DNA of 63,649 nt, from the NCBI GenBank assembly GCA_017557525.1, contig JAFYYN010000173.1, forward strand, positions 1-63,649. The letters are read 5' to 3'. The notes under the pieces were generated by a model. That model was not told where the DNA came from and did no database searches. It was given only the letters and a program-made list of their open reading frames with translations. Below, piece by piece: positions 44,198 to 51,671 of this stretch. Both the position numbers and the translations under genes were made by a program. Positions within the stretch are counted from its first letter, which is position 1. The number at the start of each line of letters is the position of its first letter. The DNA comes from Lachnospiraceae bacterium (GTDB taxonomy: Bacteria; Bacillota; Clostridia; Lachnospirales; Lachnospiraceae).

Positions 44198-46063
44198 GTG
44201 GGCGCATACAGCATCAGCTTCACACTCGGTAAAGCAAGCGCAGAACATGGCGGAAATGTTCAACACAACAATAGAAAGTTTACAGCTCCGAACGTCGATC
44301 CTGAAAAAGAAAAAGACAACATCTATTACAAAACTCAGGATATAAGAGAAGCATATCACGAACTTTTTGACGAGGCTGTTGAAGAATACAACAAGAAACA
44401 ATCTCGTCCTTGTCGAAAAATAAAAAATTATTTTGAGCACATCAACGAAGGAAAACGAGAAGAAATTTTCTACGAGTCAGTTGTACAGTTTGGCAATTTT
44501 GATGATTCACCATGTGGAAGTGAGCGTGGTGAAGAAGTCAAGCAGTTACTCGATGAATACATGAAGGAGTTTCAGGAACGTAATCCAAACCTTTACGTTT
44601 TCAATGCTGTACTGCACATGGACGAAGCAAGTCCTCATATACATATTGACTTTATCCCCTACTATACAAAAGGCAGAGTCAACGGACTTTCAAAGGGCGT
44701 TTCGATGAAAGCTGCTTTAGCTGAACAGGGATTTAAAACAAACAGCAAAAATTTTAACTGTTTGGTTTCGTGGGAGGCTTCTGAAAGAAAAGCAATGGAA
44801 GTCATACTTAACAGACGTGGTCATAATCGTGAAGATATGAATGCGACTTATAAGCACATGAGTGTTGAAGAATACAAGATAAGAAAAGATGAGCAGAATA
44901 TTCGTAAGCACCTAAAAAATGTTTTGAATGTAGGTTCTACTGATAAAATTGAGAACACAGTACGAAATCTGAACATAAAGCTTCAATCTGCCAATCAGAA
45001 AATCAACAAACTTGAAAAAGAAAAATCCTCACCTCATAAGTCTTTCTTCTACTCAGACTCTGAGAAACAAGCCTTTGTCCAGAATAAAATGGAAGAGAAT
45101 AATATTCCTTTTGTTGAAACAGAAAATGGATTCGATGCTCAGGAATGTTATGTGGAGAAGATTAGAAACTGGGAACACGAATATATCTCACCTGAGAAAA
45201 GTAATCGTAAGAAGCTCATGGAGGATATTGACAGGTTAATTGTTACCTGTGATGATATTAATGAGCTTTACAAGAAACTTGAAGAGCTTAAATACAAAAT
45301 TCGCTTTGGAAAATATGTATCAGTTAAGCCACCTTTGGCTGAACGATATATCAGATTGAAGTCACTCGGTGAAGATTATAATGAGCGTTCATTGCAGAAT
45401 GCTATCCAGTTCCGCATTAAGTTTGAGCAAGATCTGAAAGAGAAAATTGAGCAGCCTAATGCAGAATATCTTCCAAATTATAAAACCCTTACAACAATTA
45501 GGTTCTATACTGTAACATTCAAAAAAGGTTTTCTTCCTTATCAAAAGATGCATAAATTCAAACCTTTCACATGGACAAACGATGAAGAACTTGACAAGTT
45601 GCTGCTGCTGAATAAGAAAATTAGTGAGGGCGAAACTATTGAGTCCATGAAGAAAGAATTTGAACTTAAGGAGCTTGACTATAAGGAAAAAGACAAAGCT
45701 GCCGATGAAGCAATGAAAAAATATCAGCGATTAGTAAGAGGTAAAGAAGCCTTTTCGGTTCTGTATGAAGGTAAAGAGTCGAAGTATATTTCAAAAGAGC
45801 AAGCTGAAAAATTCCGTGAAGCTTTTCCGCACATTACTGAGAATAATTATATTGAACTATTTGCATTCACTGATCAGGCTAAACAAGATTTCGATGTAGC
45901 CAAGAGCATAGCAAAAGAAGCTGAACAGGAGCTGCGGTCCCTCAGTGGTGCTATTGCCATCGCTGAACAGGTAGATGCTGGCACTTACGTTCAGGAGCTT
46001 GTAAGCAAAGAGAACATTCATCGTAACGCTGATCATCTTCCTAATGGAGTTTTCCAGTTATGA
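44198..46063 (+). CDS. mobV: MobV (Pre/Mob) relaxase
   Basis: 621 aa, GTG start with AAAGGAGG. N-terminal SISFTLGKASAEHGGNVQHNNR and the metal-binding box HMDEASPHIHIDFIP (about residues 140-154), the H-x-D-E-x-x-P-H-x-H signature of Pre/Mob relaxases. The C-terminal half is a long coiled-coil-rich region. It would nick oriT and pilot the strand to the coupling protein. The last four bases overlap the traX-like gene (ATGA). Confidence 0.9.
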   Translation: MGAYSISFTLGKASAEHGGNVQHNNRKFTAPNVDPEKEKDNIYYKTQDIREAYHELFDEAVEEYNKKQSRPCRKIKNYFEHINEGKREEIFYESVVQFGNFDDSPCGSERGEEVKQLLDEYMKEFQERNPNLYVFNAVLHMDEASPHIHIDFIPYYTKGRVNGLSKGVSMKAALAEQGFKTNSKNFNCLVSWEASERKAMEVILNRRGHNREDMNATYKHMSVEEYKIRKDEQNIRKHLKNVLNVGSTDKIENTVRNLNIKLQSANQKINKLEKEKSSPHKSFFYSDSEKQAFVQNKMEENNIPFVETENGFDAQECYVEKIRNWEHEYISPEKSNRKKLMEDIDRLIVTCDDINELYKKLEELKYKIRFGKYVSVKPPLAERYIRLKSLGEDYNERSLQNAIQFRIKFEQDLKEKIEQPNAEYLPNYKTLTTIRFYTVTFKKGFLPYQKMHKFKPFTWTNDEELDKLLLLNKKISEGETIESMKKEFELKELDYKEKDKAADEAMKKYQRLVRGKEAFSVLYEGKESKYISKEQAEKFREAFPHITENNYIELFAFTDQAKQDFDVAKSIAKEAEQELRSLSGAIAIAEQVDAGTYVQELVSKENIHRNADHLPNGVFQL

Positions 46064-46785
46064 CAAAGCTGAATGCAACACAAATAAAGGTCATAGCAAT
46101 TATAGCTATGACCATAGATCATATTGCAGAGCTTTTCGTTCCGTATGGTTCTGCACTATATTATATAATGAGACTCATAGGAAAAATAACAGCTCCTGTT
46201 ATGTGTTATTTTCTTGCAGAGGGTTTCAGATATACGCATGATAAGAAGAAATATATATTGCGACTTTCGTTGTTTGCTGCCATAAGTCAGCCTGCATATT
46301 ATATACTTGTATATGGTGCAGCTCCTTCCAGTACAGCTCACCTCCTGCAGAATCTCAACTTCTTATTCAGCTTACTATTAGCCTTTATATGTTTACTTAT
46401 CCTGACTAACAGTAAGCTGAATGCTGCATTGAAAGTAGTCTTTACCGTGATAACAATATCATTTACTCAGTTTGTAGATTGGGGGTTGATTATCCCGGTA
46501 TGGACAATAATTTTTTTCTTTTTCAATAAAGACATTATGAAAATGACGTTGCTATTTATATCAACGACATTAATTATTCTGCCGGTGACGTTCCTGAAAC
46601 TATATGATAGTTTCGGATATTTCACTCTCAACTATGGTGCGCTTCTCGCTCTGATCCTGATACTTTTATATAACGGTAAGCGTGAACGCTGCAGCACTCC
46701 ATTGAAAAAGAAAATCAATCGTTGGTTCTTCTACGTTTACTATCCCCTGCACATGATAATAATATCTGTCATAGCCTATAAATGA
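46060..46785 (+). CDS. traX: TraX family membrane protein
   Basis: 241 aa, polytopic with six or more transmembrane helices. The opening LNATQIKVIAIIAMTIDHIA and PVMCYFLAEGFRYTHDKKKY are typical of TraX proteins, which acetylate pilin in F-like plasmids; in Firmicutes the substrate is unknown. Translationally coupled to the relaxase. It contains a chance-looking copy of the pyrimidine motif (46511-46531). Confidence 0.88.
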   Translation: MTKLNATQIKVIAIIAMTIDHIAELFVPYGSALYYIMRLIGKITAPVMCYFLAEGFRYTHDKKKYILRLSLFAAISQPAYYILVYGAAPSSTAHLLQNLNFLFSLLLAFICLLILTNSKLNAALKVVFTVITISFTQFVDWGLIIPVWTIIFFFFNKDIMKMTLLFISTTLIILPVTFLKLYDSFGYFTLNYGALLALILILLYNGKRERCSTPLKKKINRWFFYVYYPLHMIIISVIAYK

Positions 46786-46817
46786 AAAGAGCAAGGTCAC
46801 TGCCTTGCTCTTTTTTT
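46785..46817. terminator. Bidirectional terminator between traX and the minus-strand operon
   Basis: AAAAGAGCAAGG (46785-46796) pairs with CCTTGCTCTTTT (46803-46814), with T-runs on both strands. It ends both converging transcripts. Confidence 0.88.
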
Positions 46818-46825
46818 ATGCCTGC

Positions 46826-47014
46826 TTAACAGAGTTCTATAAATTCCTCAATCTGATTGACGTATTCTTCAGGTATATCATCTTCTAAAATCTCACAGTA
46901 AACGGAAAGTTTGTTACACAACATATTATATAATCTCATCGGTGCAGCTGAGTTTGCCTGAAGCTCTCCGAGAGTAGCAAGCATATTCTGTATGATCGTT
47001 TCTTTGCTTAACAT
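46826..47014 (-). CDS. Small unknown protein, 62 aa (last gene of minus operon)
   Basis: Start at MLSKETIIQN (47014) with AAAGGAG nine bases upstream; an ORF extension to 47032 is less likely. Acidic helical protein. Unlike the other operon members it lacks the leader repeat. Not recognised. Confidence 0.6.
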   Translation of the reverse strand: MLSKETIIQNMLATLGELQANSAAPMRLYNMLCNKLSVYCEILEDDIPEEYVNQIEEFIELC

Positions 47015-47036
47015 AATATAAGCTCCTTTCATCTTA

Positions 47037-47255
47037 TTACATATTTGGATGATACTTCTTGTATTCGTCTTTTATTCGTATAGTGTAATTACTATTTAGC
47101 AGCTGATTGTATTTTAATATTGCCCACCCGTCATGTTTGACAGGAACGAAGCAGTATCCCTCTATATTATTACCGCCTACATTTTCATATTCAACTCCAT
47201 GAATCACTAAATAAGCTCTTGCTGCGAGTGCCAATTCAACTTCCAGTCGTTTCAT
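47037..47255 (-). CDS. Small unknown protein, 72 aa (minus operon)
   Basis: Starts MKRLEVELALAARAY behind leader repeat copy 1. A helix is followed by strands. No family recognised. Confidence 0.6.
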   Translation of the reverse strand: MKRLEVELALAARAYLVIHGVEYENVGGNNIEGYCFVPVKHDGWAILKYNQLLNSNYTIRIKDEYKKYHPNM

Positions 47256-47268
47256 AATATGCTCCGTT

Positions 47269-47291
47269 CTCCCCGTAGCCTGATAGGTCAG
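47269..47291 (-). repeat. Leader repeat 1 (minus operon)
   Basis: On the minus strand CTGACCTATCAGGCTACGGGG, immediately before the ribosome-binding site of the 47255 gene. One of seven such copies. Confidence 0.8.
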
Positions 47292-47298
47292 TTTCTCA

Positions 47299-47544
47299 TT
47301 AGGTTATCCTCTCGATTTTCACATCTTTAATTGGTATTCCGTCACAACCATGTTTGCTAATATCAACTGCGATTTCTTTAGCATCTTCATAGGAAAAGCT
47401 TTTTCCGTTATTTGAAAAGTAATCCTCAATCCACTTGCCATCGGGATTTTTTTCTAAAAAGGTTACTTTATATTTTCCATATTCTTCTTTAAGTTCTGCA
47501 AGTTGTTCACTGCCCGGCATTGGAACTAACTTATTTTCTTTCAT
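47299..47544 (-). CDS. Small unknown protein, 81 aa (minus operon)
   Basis: Start placed at MKENKLVPMPG (47544), at the same distance from the leader repeat as in neighbouring genes; an in-frame ATG 12 bp upstream falls in the ribosome-binding site. Soluble, charged. Not recognised. Confidence 0.6.
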   Translation of the reverse strand: MKENKLVPMPGSEQLAELKEEYGKYKVTFLEKNPDGKWIEDYFSNNGKSFSYEDAKEIAVDISKHGCDGIPIKDVKIERIT

Positions 47545-47556
47545 GATACGCTCCAT

Positions 47557-47582
47557 TCTCCCCGTGTAGCCGATAGGACAGC
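47557..47582 (-). repeat. Leader repeat 2
   Basis: GCTGTCCTATCGGCTACACG followed by GGGAGA on the minus strand. Confidence 0.85.
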
Positions 47583-47589
47583 TTTGACT

Positions 47590-48048
47590 TTATTCTCTTT
47601 CGCTTGATATTCCGTCAAAGTATATACCGCCATGTTTCTTTGCATTATACATTATATCAACGAATGTGTCCATAAGCTCTGCAAATTCATCATCTTCGGT
47701 ATAGTCCTCAAGGTCAGAGTCTTTGGTTTCTTCATTAATGTCTCCGTCTGCAACTCCAGTGACAAGCCAACTTCTGAATACTCTTTCGTTATTGACAGAT
47801 CTTGCGAGTAGCTCCATAGCTCTTACCATTTTTATTCGCTCTCTGTTCAGGTGCGGTTCATAAGCTATAAGTTGCTTCTTAACTTCTTCTTTTGTTACAT
47901 TTGAGGAGCATATCCATATAATGGTTGCTATTTCTTCAATATCAGCACCTTTGCTTACCCTATCGAAAAGTGTTTCGTATTGTTCGTTATCGCCATTTGT
48001 GAACCAATTATTCTTTATGCAGAGTTCCCTGATTTCCATAGTGTTCAT
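47590..48048 (-). CDS. Unknown acidic protein, 152 aa (minus operon)
   Basis: Start placed at MNTMEIRELC (48048). A longer frame to 48123 would translate leader repeat 3 as ADLSATRGERT, so the short form is preferred. Mostly helical, acidic C-terminus (DSDLEDYTEDDEF). Not recognised. Confidence 0.6.
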   Translation of the reverse strand: MNTMEIRELCIKNNWFTNGDNEQYETLFDRVSKGADIEEIATIIWICSSNVTKEEVKKQLIAYEPHLNRERIKMVRAMELLARSVNNERVFRSWLVTGVADGDINEETKDSDLEDYTEDDEFAELMDTFVDIMYNAKKHGGIYFDGISSERE

Positions 48049-48061
48049 AGTATAAGTCCTT

Positions 48062-48087
48062 TCTCCCCGTGTAGCCGATAGGTCAGC
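48062..48087 (-). repeat. Leader repeat 3
   Basis: GCTGACCTATCGGCTACACG followed by GGGAGA on the minus strand. Confidence 0.85.
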
Positions 48088-48101
48088 ATATTCTTCGTAT
48101 T

Positions 48102-48386
48102 TTACTGATAACACCTTATCCATTCGTCTGGAACATCACAAAAGTTCTCACCGTTAACACCTACGATAAGTGCGTTACCGACTATGTAAGTGCCTGCAAT
48201 GACACTTGCAACAGTATTTTGTTTCATTTCCCTGATAAGTCCTTCTTCATTGACAATCATATCTACTTTATCAGGAACCAGAGTGACAGTCTCGATGTAA
48301 CCGTCAACTGCTTTTTGTAGTGCTTCAAGCTCATTTTCTATCTCGATTATCTTCTGCTCGTCCAGTGTAATTAAGATTGCTTTCAT
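48102..48386 (-). CDS. DUF3846 domain protein
   Basis: 94 aa. Helix-rich ELEALQKAVDGYIETVTL, then IVNEEGL and VIAGTYIVGNALIVG follow the DUF3846 pattern, a small domain common on plasmids, phages and ICEs of Firmicutes. Function unknown. Confidence 0.75.
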   Translation of the reverse strand: MKAILITLDEQKIIEIENELEALQKAVDGYIETVTLVPDKVDMIVNEEGLIREMKQNTVASVIAGTYIVGNALIVGVNGENFCDVPDEWIRCYQ

Positions 48387-48398
48387 AGTTCTTTCCTT

Positions 48399-48424
48399 TC
48401 TGCCCGTCCTGCCGTTAGCTCAGC
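48399..48424 (-). repeat. Leader repeat 4 (divergent copy)
   Basis: GCTGAGCTAACGGCAGGACG then GGCAGA; the least conserved copy, but in the same place before a start codon. Confidence 0.6.
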
Positions 48425-48434
48425 TCCTATTGCC

Positions 48435-48719
48435 TTAAACTACGTCGTATTTAATGTTCTTTCCGATATACGCAAGAACATAGGTGTGATCTATCTTTGC
48501 GATTTTCGCAGCAACTCTTACTATTTCACACGAAAACTCATTTGTCATAAAGGAATGACTATCATCCTCTTTCATGATTTCCTGACAAGTATACTCGACG
48601 TTTTCGTCGGTCAGATTTCTTATTCCTACGTCCATAAGATGACTTATAGCCATTCTGAATAAAACTTCGTTGTTTCTTCGCATTTTGTCCAGTTCTTTTA
48701 CTGCTTCTTTGTAGTTCAT
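48435..48719 (-). CDS. Small unknown protein, 94 aa (minus operon)
   Basis: Starts MNYKEAVKELDKMRR behind leader repeat 5. Helical and soluble. No family recognised. Confidence 0.6.
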   Translation of the reverse strand: MNYKEAVKELDKMRRNNEVLFRMAISHLMDVGIRNLTDENVEYTCQEIMKEDDSHSFMTNEFSCEIVRVAAKIAKIDHTYVLAYIGKNIKYDVV

Positions 48720-48730
48720 AATGGTACCTT

Positions 48731-48756
48731 TCTCCCCGTGTAGCCGATAGGACAGC
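48731..48756 (-). repeat. Leader repeat 5
   Basis: GCTGTCCTATCGGCTACACG followed by GGGAGA on the minus strand. Confidence 0.85.
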
Positions 48757-48766
48757 TGCCTTCTTT

Positions 48767-48940
48767 TTATTTATTTAAGTTTGGGCAAAGCGCATTACCG
48801 CCTGCACTCCGAGGAAAACGTCTGTAATCGTGATAGCACTTACAATTGCCTTTGTTGCTACATTCTTTACAATAGCAAGCCTTGTACTCTTCATAGGTCA
48901 TATCAAGTTCCATTTTCTTAAACTCTTCCTTTGTGATCAT
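48767..48940 (-). CDS. Cysteine-rich small protein, 57 aa (minus operon)
   Basis: Short ORF starting MITKEEFKKMELDM behind leader repeat 6 and GAGAAAGGA. Cysteines in YKACYCKECSNKGNCKCY and a later single Cys suggest a metal-binding knuckle. Not recognised. The shared leader supports it as a real gene. Confidence 0.65.
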   Translation of the reverse strand: MITKEEFKKMELDMTYEEYKACYCKECSNKGNCKCYHDYRRFPRSAGGNALCPNLNK

Positions 48941-48952
48941 GATGATTTCCTT

Positions 48953-48978
48953 TCTCCCCGGTATAGTCGATAGGTCAA
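48953..48978 (-). repeat. Leader repeat 6
   Basis: Minus-strand TTGACCTATCGACTATACC then GGGGAGA; two substitutions from consensus. Confidence 0.75.
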
Positions 48979-48993
48979 CTGCGTTATTACTTC

Positions 48994-49323
48994 TTATCGC
49001 TTATATTCTATCAAATACAGGTAACCATGTCCGCTCTTCTCGTCAGTAAAGTCGAACTCCATGATGAAATTGTAACTGTCCTGTAAAAAGAGCTGCCATT
49101 CATAAGGTTGGATTTTGCAAATTTCCTTTTGTGGCTGTTCCCAATCTTTATGTTCGTCACGGCTGTTACATCTATTTATAGGATTTACAAATTGTTCAAG
49201 GCTCTCCATCCAGTCTGTTAACTCGATGTTGTGTTTTTTACAAAACCTTTCGCAGTAAGCATAGAAGCTTTCAACGCTCTTAAAATAGCGATTTGATTCG
49301 ATTTCGTATAACTTCTTTTTCAT
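48994..49323 (-). CDS. Unknown protein, 109 aa (first gene of minus operon)
   Basis: Starts MKKKLYEIESNRYFKS behind leader repeat 7. Aromatic-rich, soluble. No family recognised. First gene after the divergent promoter. Confidence 0.6.
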   Translation of the reverse strand: MKKKLYEIESNRYFKSVESFYAYCERFCKKHNIELTDWMESLEQFVNPINRCNSRDEHKDWEQPQKEICKIQPYEWQLFLQDSYNFIMEFDFTDEKSGHGYLYLIEYKR

Positions 49324-49335
49324 GATATACTCCTT

Positions 49336-49360
49336 ACTCCCCGTAGCCTGATAGGTCAGC
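49336..49360 (-). repeat. Leader repeat 7
   Basis: GCTGACCTATCAGGCTACGG then GGAGT, in the 5' untranslated region of the first operon gene. Confidence 0.8.
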
Positions 49361-49406
49361 TATTTAATTTTCAAGTTCCTTGTGGTTTATCTCAACCTCT
49401 ATATAT

Positions 49407-49435
49407 ATTATACACCCATTGGGTGTATAAGTCAA
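49407..49435 (-). promoter_or_regulatory. Promoter of the minus-strand operon
   Basis: Minus-strand TTGACT (49430-49435), 17 bp, TATAAT (49407-49412), with an operator filling the spacer. Confidence 0.8.
49411..49427. promoter_or_regulatory. Operator O1
   Basis: TACACCCATTGGGTGTA, a perfect palindrome inside the minus-operon promoter. Confidence 0.8.
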
Positions 49436-49452
49436 TGGTTTTGGCTCAAAAT

Positions 49453-49469
49453 TACACTCATTGGGTGTA
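49453..49469. promoter_or_regulatory. Operator O2
   Basis: TACACTCATTGGGTGTA, one mismatch, between the two divergent promoters. Confidence 0.75.
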
Positions 49470-49523
49470 TTTTCGTATACTTGCACAATATATGCACTTG
49501 CATTTTGTAGATGTTTACAAAAG

Positions 49524-49543
49524 TTTTTTCTTTTTCAATAAAG
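49524..49543 (+). repeat. Pyrimidine-rich intergenic motif
   Basis: GTTTTTTCTTTTTCAATAAAG-type copy ending 2 bp before the -35 box of the 49601 gene. Confidence 0.5.
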
Positions 49544-49545
49544 CA

Positions 49546-49574
49546 TTGACAGTTACACCTAATGGGTGTATAAT
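49546..49574 (+). promoter_or_regulatory. Promoter of the 49601 regulator with operator O3
   Basis: TTGACA (49546-49551), 17 bp, TATAAT (49569-49574). The spacer is operator TACACCTAATGGGTGTA (49554-49570), so a bound repressor would block RNA polymerase. Mirror image of the minus-operon promoter. Confidence 0.85.
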
Positions 49575-49600
49575 TATAAAAAATATTAGGAGATGGTCAA

Positions 49601-49801
49601 ATGACTTTTAAGGAATTACGCTCACAAACAGAGTTTAATCAGACTCAGTTTGCAAATTACTTTAATATACCTTTGAGAACCGTACAGAATTGGGAGGGCG
49701 GGGTAAGACAGCCGCCTGAGTATTTAATGGACCTTTTTATTTACAAGCTCAGGAATGAAGGATTATTAGCTAATACCGAAACATTTGGTGATAAAGAATA
49801 A
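49601..49801 (+). CDS. Cro-like XRE regulator, 66 aa
   Basis: HTH protein: TFKELRSQTEFNQTQFANYF then IPLRTVQNWEGGVRQPPEYL, related to the N-terminus of the 40822 protein. Ribosome-binding site TAGGAG. It lies next to three copies of an ACACC-ATT-GGTGT operator placed in its own promoter and in the divergent one, so it is probably an autorepressor that also controls the minus-strand small-gene operon. Confidence 0.82.
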   Translation: MTFKELRSQTEFNQTQFANYFNIPLRTVQNWEGGVRQPPEYLMDLFIYKLRNEGLLANTETFGDKE

Positions 49802-49820
49802 CTTTTCTTTTTCAATAAAG
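49801..49820 (+). repeat. Pyrimidine-rich intergenic motif
   Basis: ACTTTTCTTTTTCAATAAAG, directly after the stop of the 49601 gene and 8 bp before a palindrome. Confidence 0.55.
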
Positions 49821-49828
49821 CAATATAA

Positions 49829-49846
49829 GTTGATACAAATATCAAC
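49829..49846 (+). repeat. 18-bp palindrome copy 18 (intergenic)
   Basis: Exact consensus upstream of the 49865 gene. Confidence 0.9.
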
Positions 49847-49864
49847 GCTAAGGAGGTATCCATA

Positions 49865-50047
49865 ATGCCTATTTACGCATTTTATTCAAAAAATCTAAAT
49901 CATAATATTGAAGCTAAAGACAAGAAAGAAGCAATTAAAAAGGCTAAAGAGTTTGCAGAGCAACATAAAATCAATGCTTATATCGTTATGAATACCCGTG
50001 CCGATGTTGTATGTGCGGTTGATGAAAGTGAAGGTGAATTGCCATGA
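49865..50047 (+). CDS. Small unknown protein, 60 aa
   Basis: Starts MPIYAFYSKNLNHNIEAKDK behind AAGGAGG. Small alpha/beta protein with a Lys-rich helix. Ends overlapping the next start (ATGA), so translationally coupled. Not recognised. Confidence 0.65.
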   Translation: MPIYAFYSKNLNHNIEAKDKKEAIKKAKEFAEQHKINAYIVMNTRADVVCAVDESEGELP

Positions 50048-50634
50048 AATGTTTAATAACAGAAAACGGTGATGGAATTATAATGGACAACATTGTTTCG
50101 GTAGAATGGCTTTTCACTAAAGACTTGCCTAAGGAATTAAAGGAATATGCTAAGAAGGAAGCTGTTGTGATTGCAAAAGATATTAATAAGCACAAATTAC
50201 TCTTAGGTGAATATTCAACTTGGAGTTACGCAGAGTTAGCTGTAGAGGATATTATGAAGTGGTTATCTGATCCAACTATCTCTGATTTATATTATATCTA
50301 TTCTGCTAATGATGGAATAGTAACAGATACCGATGCACCTATATATAATTATCCATCTTATTATGAAACTTATCTAAAAAAGAATACAGTAGAATGTTCA
50401 GACGAAAACAGTAGTCCTAATGAAGAAAACATTTCATTATTAAGTACTGTTAATTTGGGTTTATCTTGGCGTGTTTGTAATGTTTTATCAAATAATGGAA
50501 TTAAGTCATTGGCTGACATTATTACTCTTTCTCCTGAAAAGCTAAAGAAACTAAAAGGTTTAGGCGAATCTGATTATAACGAAGTTATTAATGCTCTTAG
50601 CAAGCGTGGTAGGAAATTATGTGGACATAATTAA
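50044..50634 (+). CDS. Protein with C-terminal RNA polymerase alpha-CTD-like domain
   Basis: 196 aa. Residues 1-135 are unrecognised. Residues 137-192 read LGLSWRVCNVLSNNGIKSLA then LSPEKLKKLKGLGESDYNEV, which follows the bacterial alpha-subunit C-terminal domain (LSVRAYNCLKRAGI ... KNLGKKSLEEI). Such domains bind UP elements or activators. A free-standing copy on an ICE may redirect host RNA polymerase, or simply bind DNA through helix-hairpin-helix motifs. First of three related genes in a row. Confidence 0.7.
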   Translation: MKCLITENGDGIIMDNIVSVEWLFTKDLPKELKEYAKKEAVVIAKDINKHKLLLGEYSTWSYAELAVEDIMKWLSDPTISDLYYIYSANDGIVTDTDAPIYNYPSYYETYLKKNTVECSDENSSPNEENISLLSTVNLGLSWRVCNVLSNNGIKSLADIITLSPEKLKKLKGLGESDYNEVINALSKRGRKLCGHN

Positions 50635-50698
50635 AGTGACAAGTAAACAATAAATGATAGGTATAATTTCCCTTTATATATTTGATGTGGTGATATGT

Positions 50699-51424
50699 AT
50701 GGTTAATATTAAAGAAATGCGAAAATCCTATCCAATCAACGTTTTTTCTGATATTATAAAATTTGGGCATAGCCGAGATCATTTTGATCACAATCTATCA
50801 GTCTATTATGGCAGAGCTGATGTATTATACTTGTTTGAGTATTTCGTATATAAACATTTGTCAAGTGATGAAGCTGAAATTTTTCACTTGTATTATCGTG
50901 ACAATCTTGCCATCAATAAAATCTGTGAAAAATATCATATCACTAATACACGTTTTACAACAATTAGGAAACGGGTATTATCTAAGCTTGAGAACTGCTC
51001 TTTCACTTATATTCTTGCACATGGATTTGAGTTTTACGAAAATAAGCTCTTAGATGATGGTAAAGAAAAAGGGTATGAAATAGGATATAAGAACGGATAT
51101 AATGACGGATACAAAGACGGACACAGTATGCTTGAAAAAGAAAAGGATTTTTCTTTGAGACAAGGAACAGCTGCGCTTAAGGAACTGAAGGAGCTTCCGC
51201 ATATAGTATTGGAAGATCTTCCTCTAACAACCAGAGCTTATTCTTGTTTGCATAGATATGGTCTAAAAACTCTACGTGATGTAGCTGTTGTCTCTCCAGA
51301 AGAACTCGATAAAATTAGAAACTTAGGTAAGGTAAGTTATTCAGAGATTGTCGAACTTCTAAGCAAGTATGGTGTAAATAAGGAACCATTTATAAAATAT
51401 CTTCATAGAAACGATAAGGAGTAA
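50699..51424 (+). CDS. Sigma-region-4-like HTH plus alpha-CTD-like protein
   Basis: About 241 aa from ATG 50699 (an earlier ATG at 50654 has no ribosome-binding site). Residues 57-96 (EAEIFHLYYRDNLAINKICE, then NTRFTTIRKRVLSKLE) look like a sigma-70 region 4 HTH. A Gly/Tyr/Asp repeat (GYEIGYKNGYNDGYKDG) follows, then residues 171-230 match the alpha-CTD closely: LEDLPLTTRAYSCLHRYGLK, then ELDKIRNLGKVSYSEIVELL. Both modules normally contact promoter DNA and RNA polymerase, so this is a candidate element-specific transcription factor. Confidence 0.7.
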   Translation: MVNIKEMRKSYPINVFSDIIKFGHSRDHFDHNLSVYYGRADVLYLFEYFVYKHLSSDEAEIFHLYYRDNLAINKICEKYHITNTRFTTIRKRVLSKLENCSFTYILAHGFEFYENKLLDDGKEKGYEIGYKNGYNDGYKDGHSMLEKEKDFSLRQGTAALKELKELPHIVLEDLPLTTRAYSCLHRYGLKTLRDVAVVSPEELDKIRNLGKVSYSEIVELLSKYGVNKEPFIKYLHRNDKE

Positions 51425-51427
51425 ATA

Positions 51428-51655
51428 ATGGCAGATAGAGAAATAATTGACAGAGATACTTATAAAAAGATAAAGAAAATGGATCGTGAAACTCTGACTA
51501 AGTTCATTCTCCAGTACGGAGATAAGTTACTCGGAGAACAAGGTAAAACGATAGATCTTCCTGCACTGGAAGTCGAGCTGAGTAAAATCAAAGGTATTGG
51601 CGGTAAGCGACTTGAGGAAATTATGATCGTTATTGAAAAATTCTTAGATGTATAA
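51428..51655 (+). CDS. Small helix-hairpin-helix protein, 75 aa
   Basis: Starts behind AAGGAG 3 bp after the previous gene. The C-terminus LSKIKGIGGKRLEEIMIVIE is a helix-hairpin-helix of the same type as in the two preceding alpha-CTD-like proteins, but without the rest of that domain. Probably a DNA-binding partner. Confidence 0.65.
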   Translation: MADREIIDRDTYKKIKKMDRETLTKFILQYGDKLLGEQGKTIDLPALEVELSKIKGIGGKRLEEIMIVIEKFLDV

Positions 51656-51671
51656 AAATTGAGGGTGTACT

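Noticed and set aside
46044-46241. 65-codon ORF at the relaxase/traX junction
   Set aside because: Out-of-frame shadow of traX; no ribosome-binding site, and the ATGA coupling of mobV and traX explains the region.
46548-46565. GTTGCTATTTATATCAAC in traX as another palindrome copy
   Set aside because: One arm is mismatched, the spacer differs from every other copy and it lies in a different reading frame; probably chance.
47269-49360. CRISPR array from regularly repeated 26-bp units
   Set aside because: The intervals contain distinct genes of different lengths and each repeat carries a ribosome-binding site; no spacers of uniform size.
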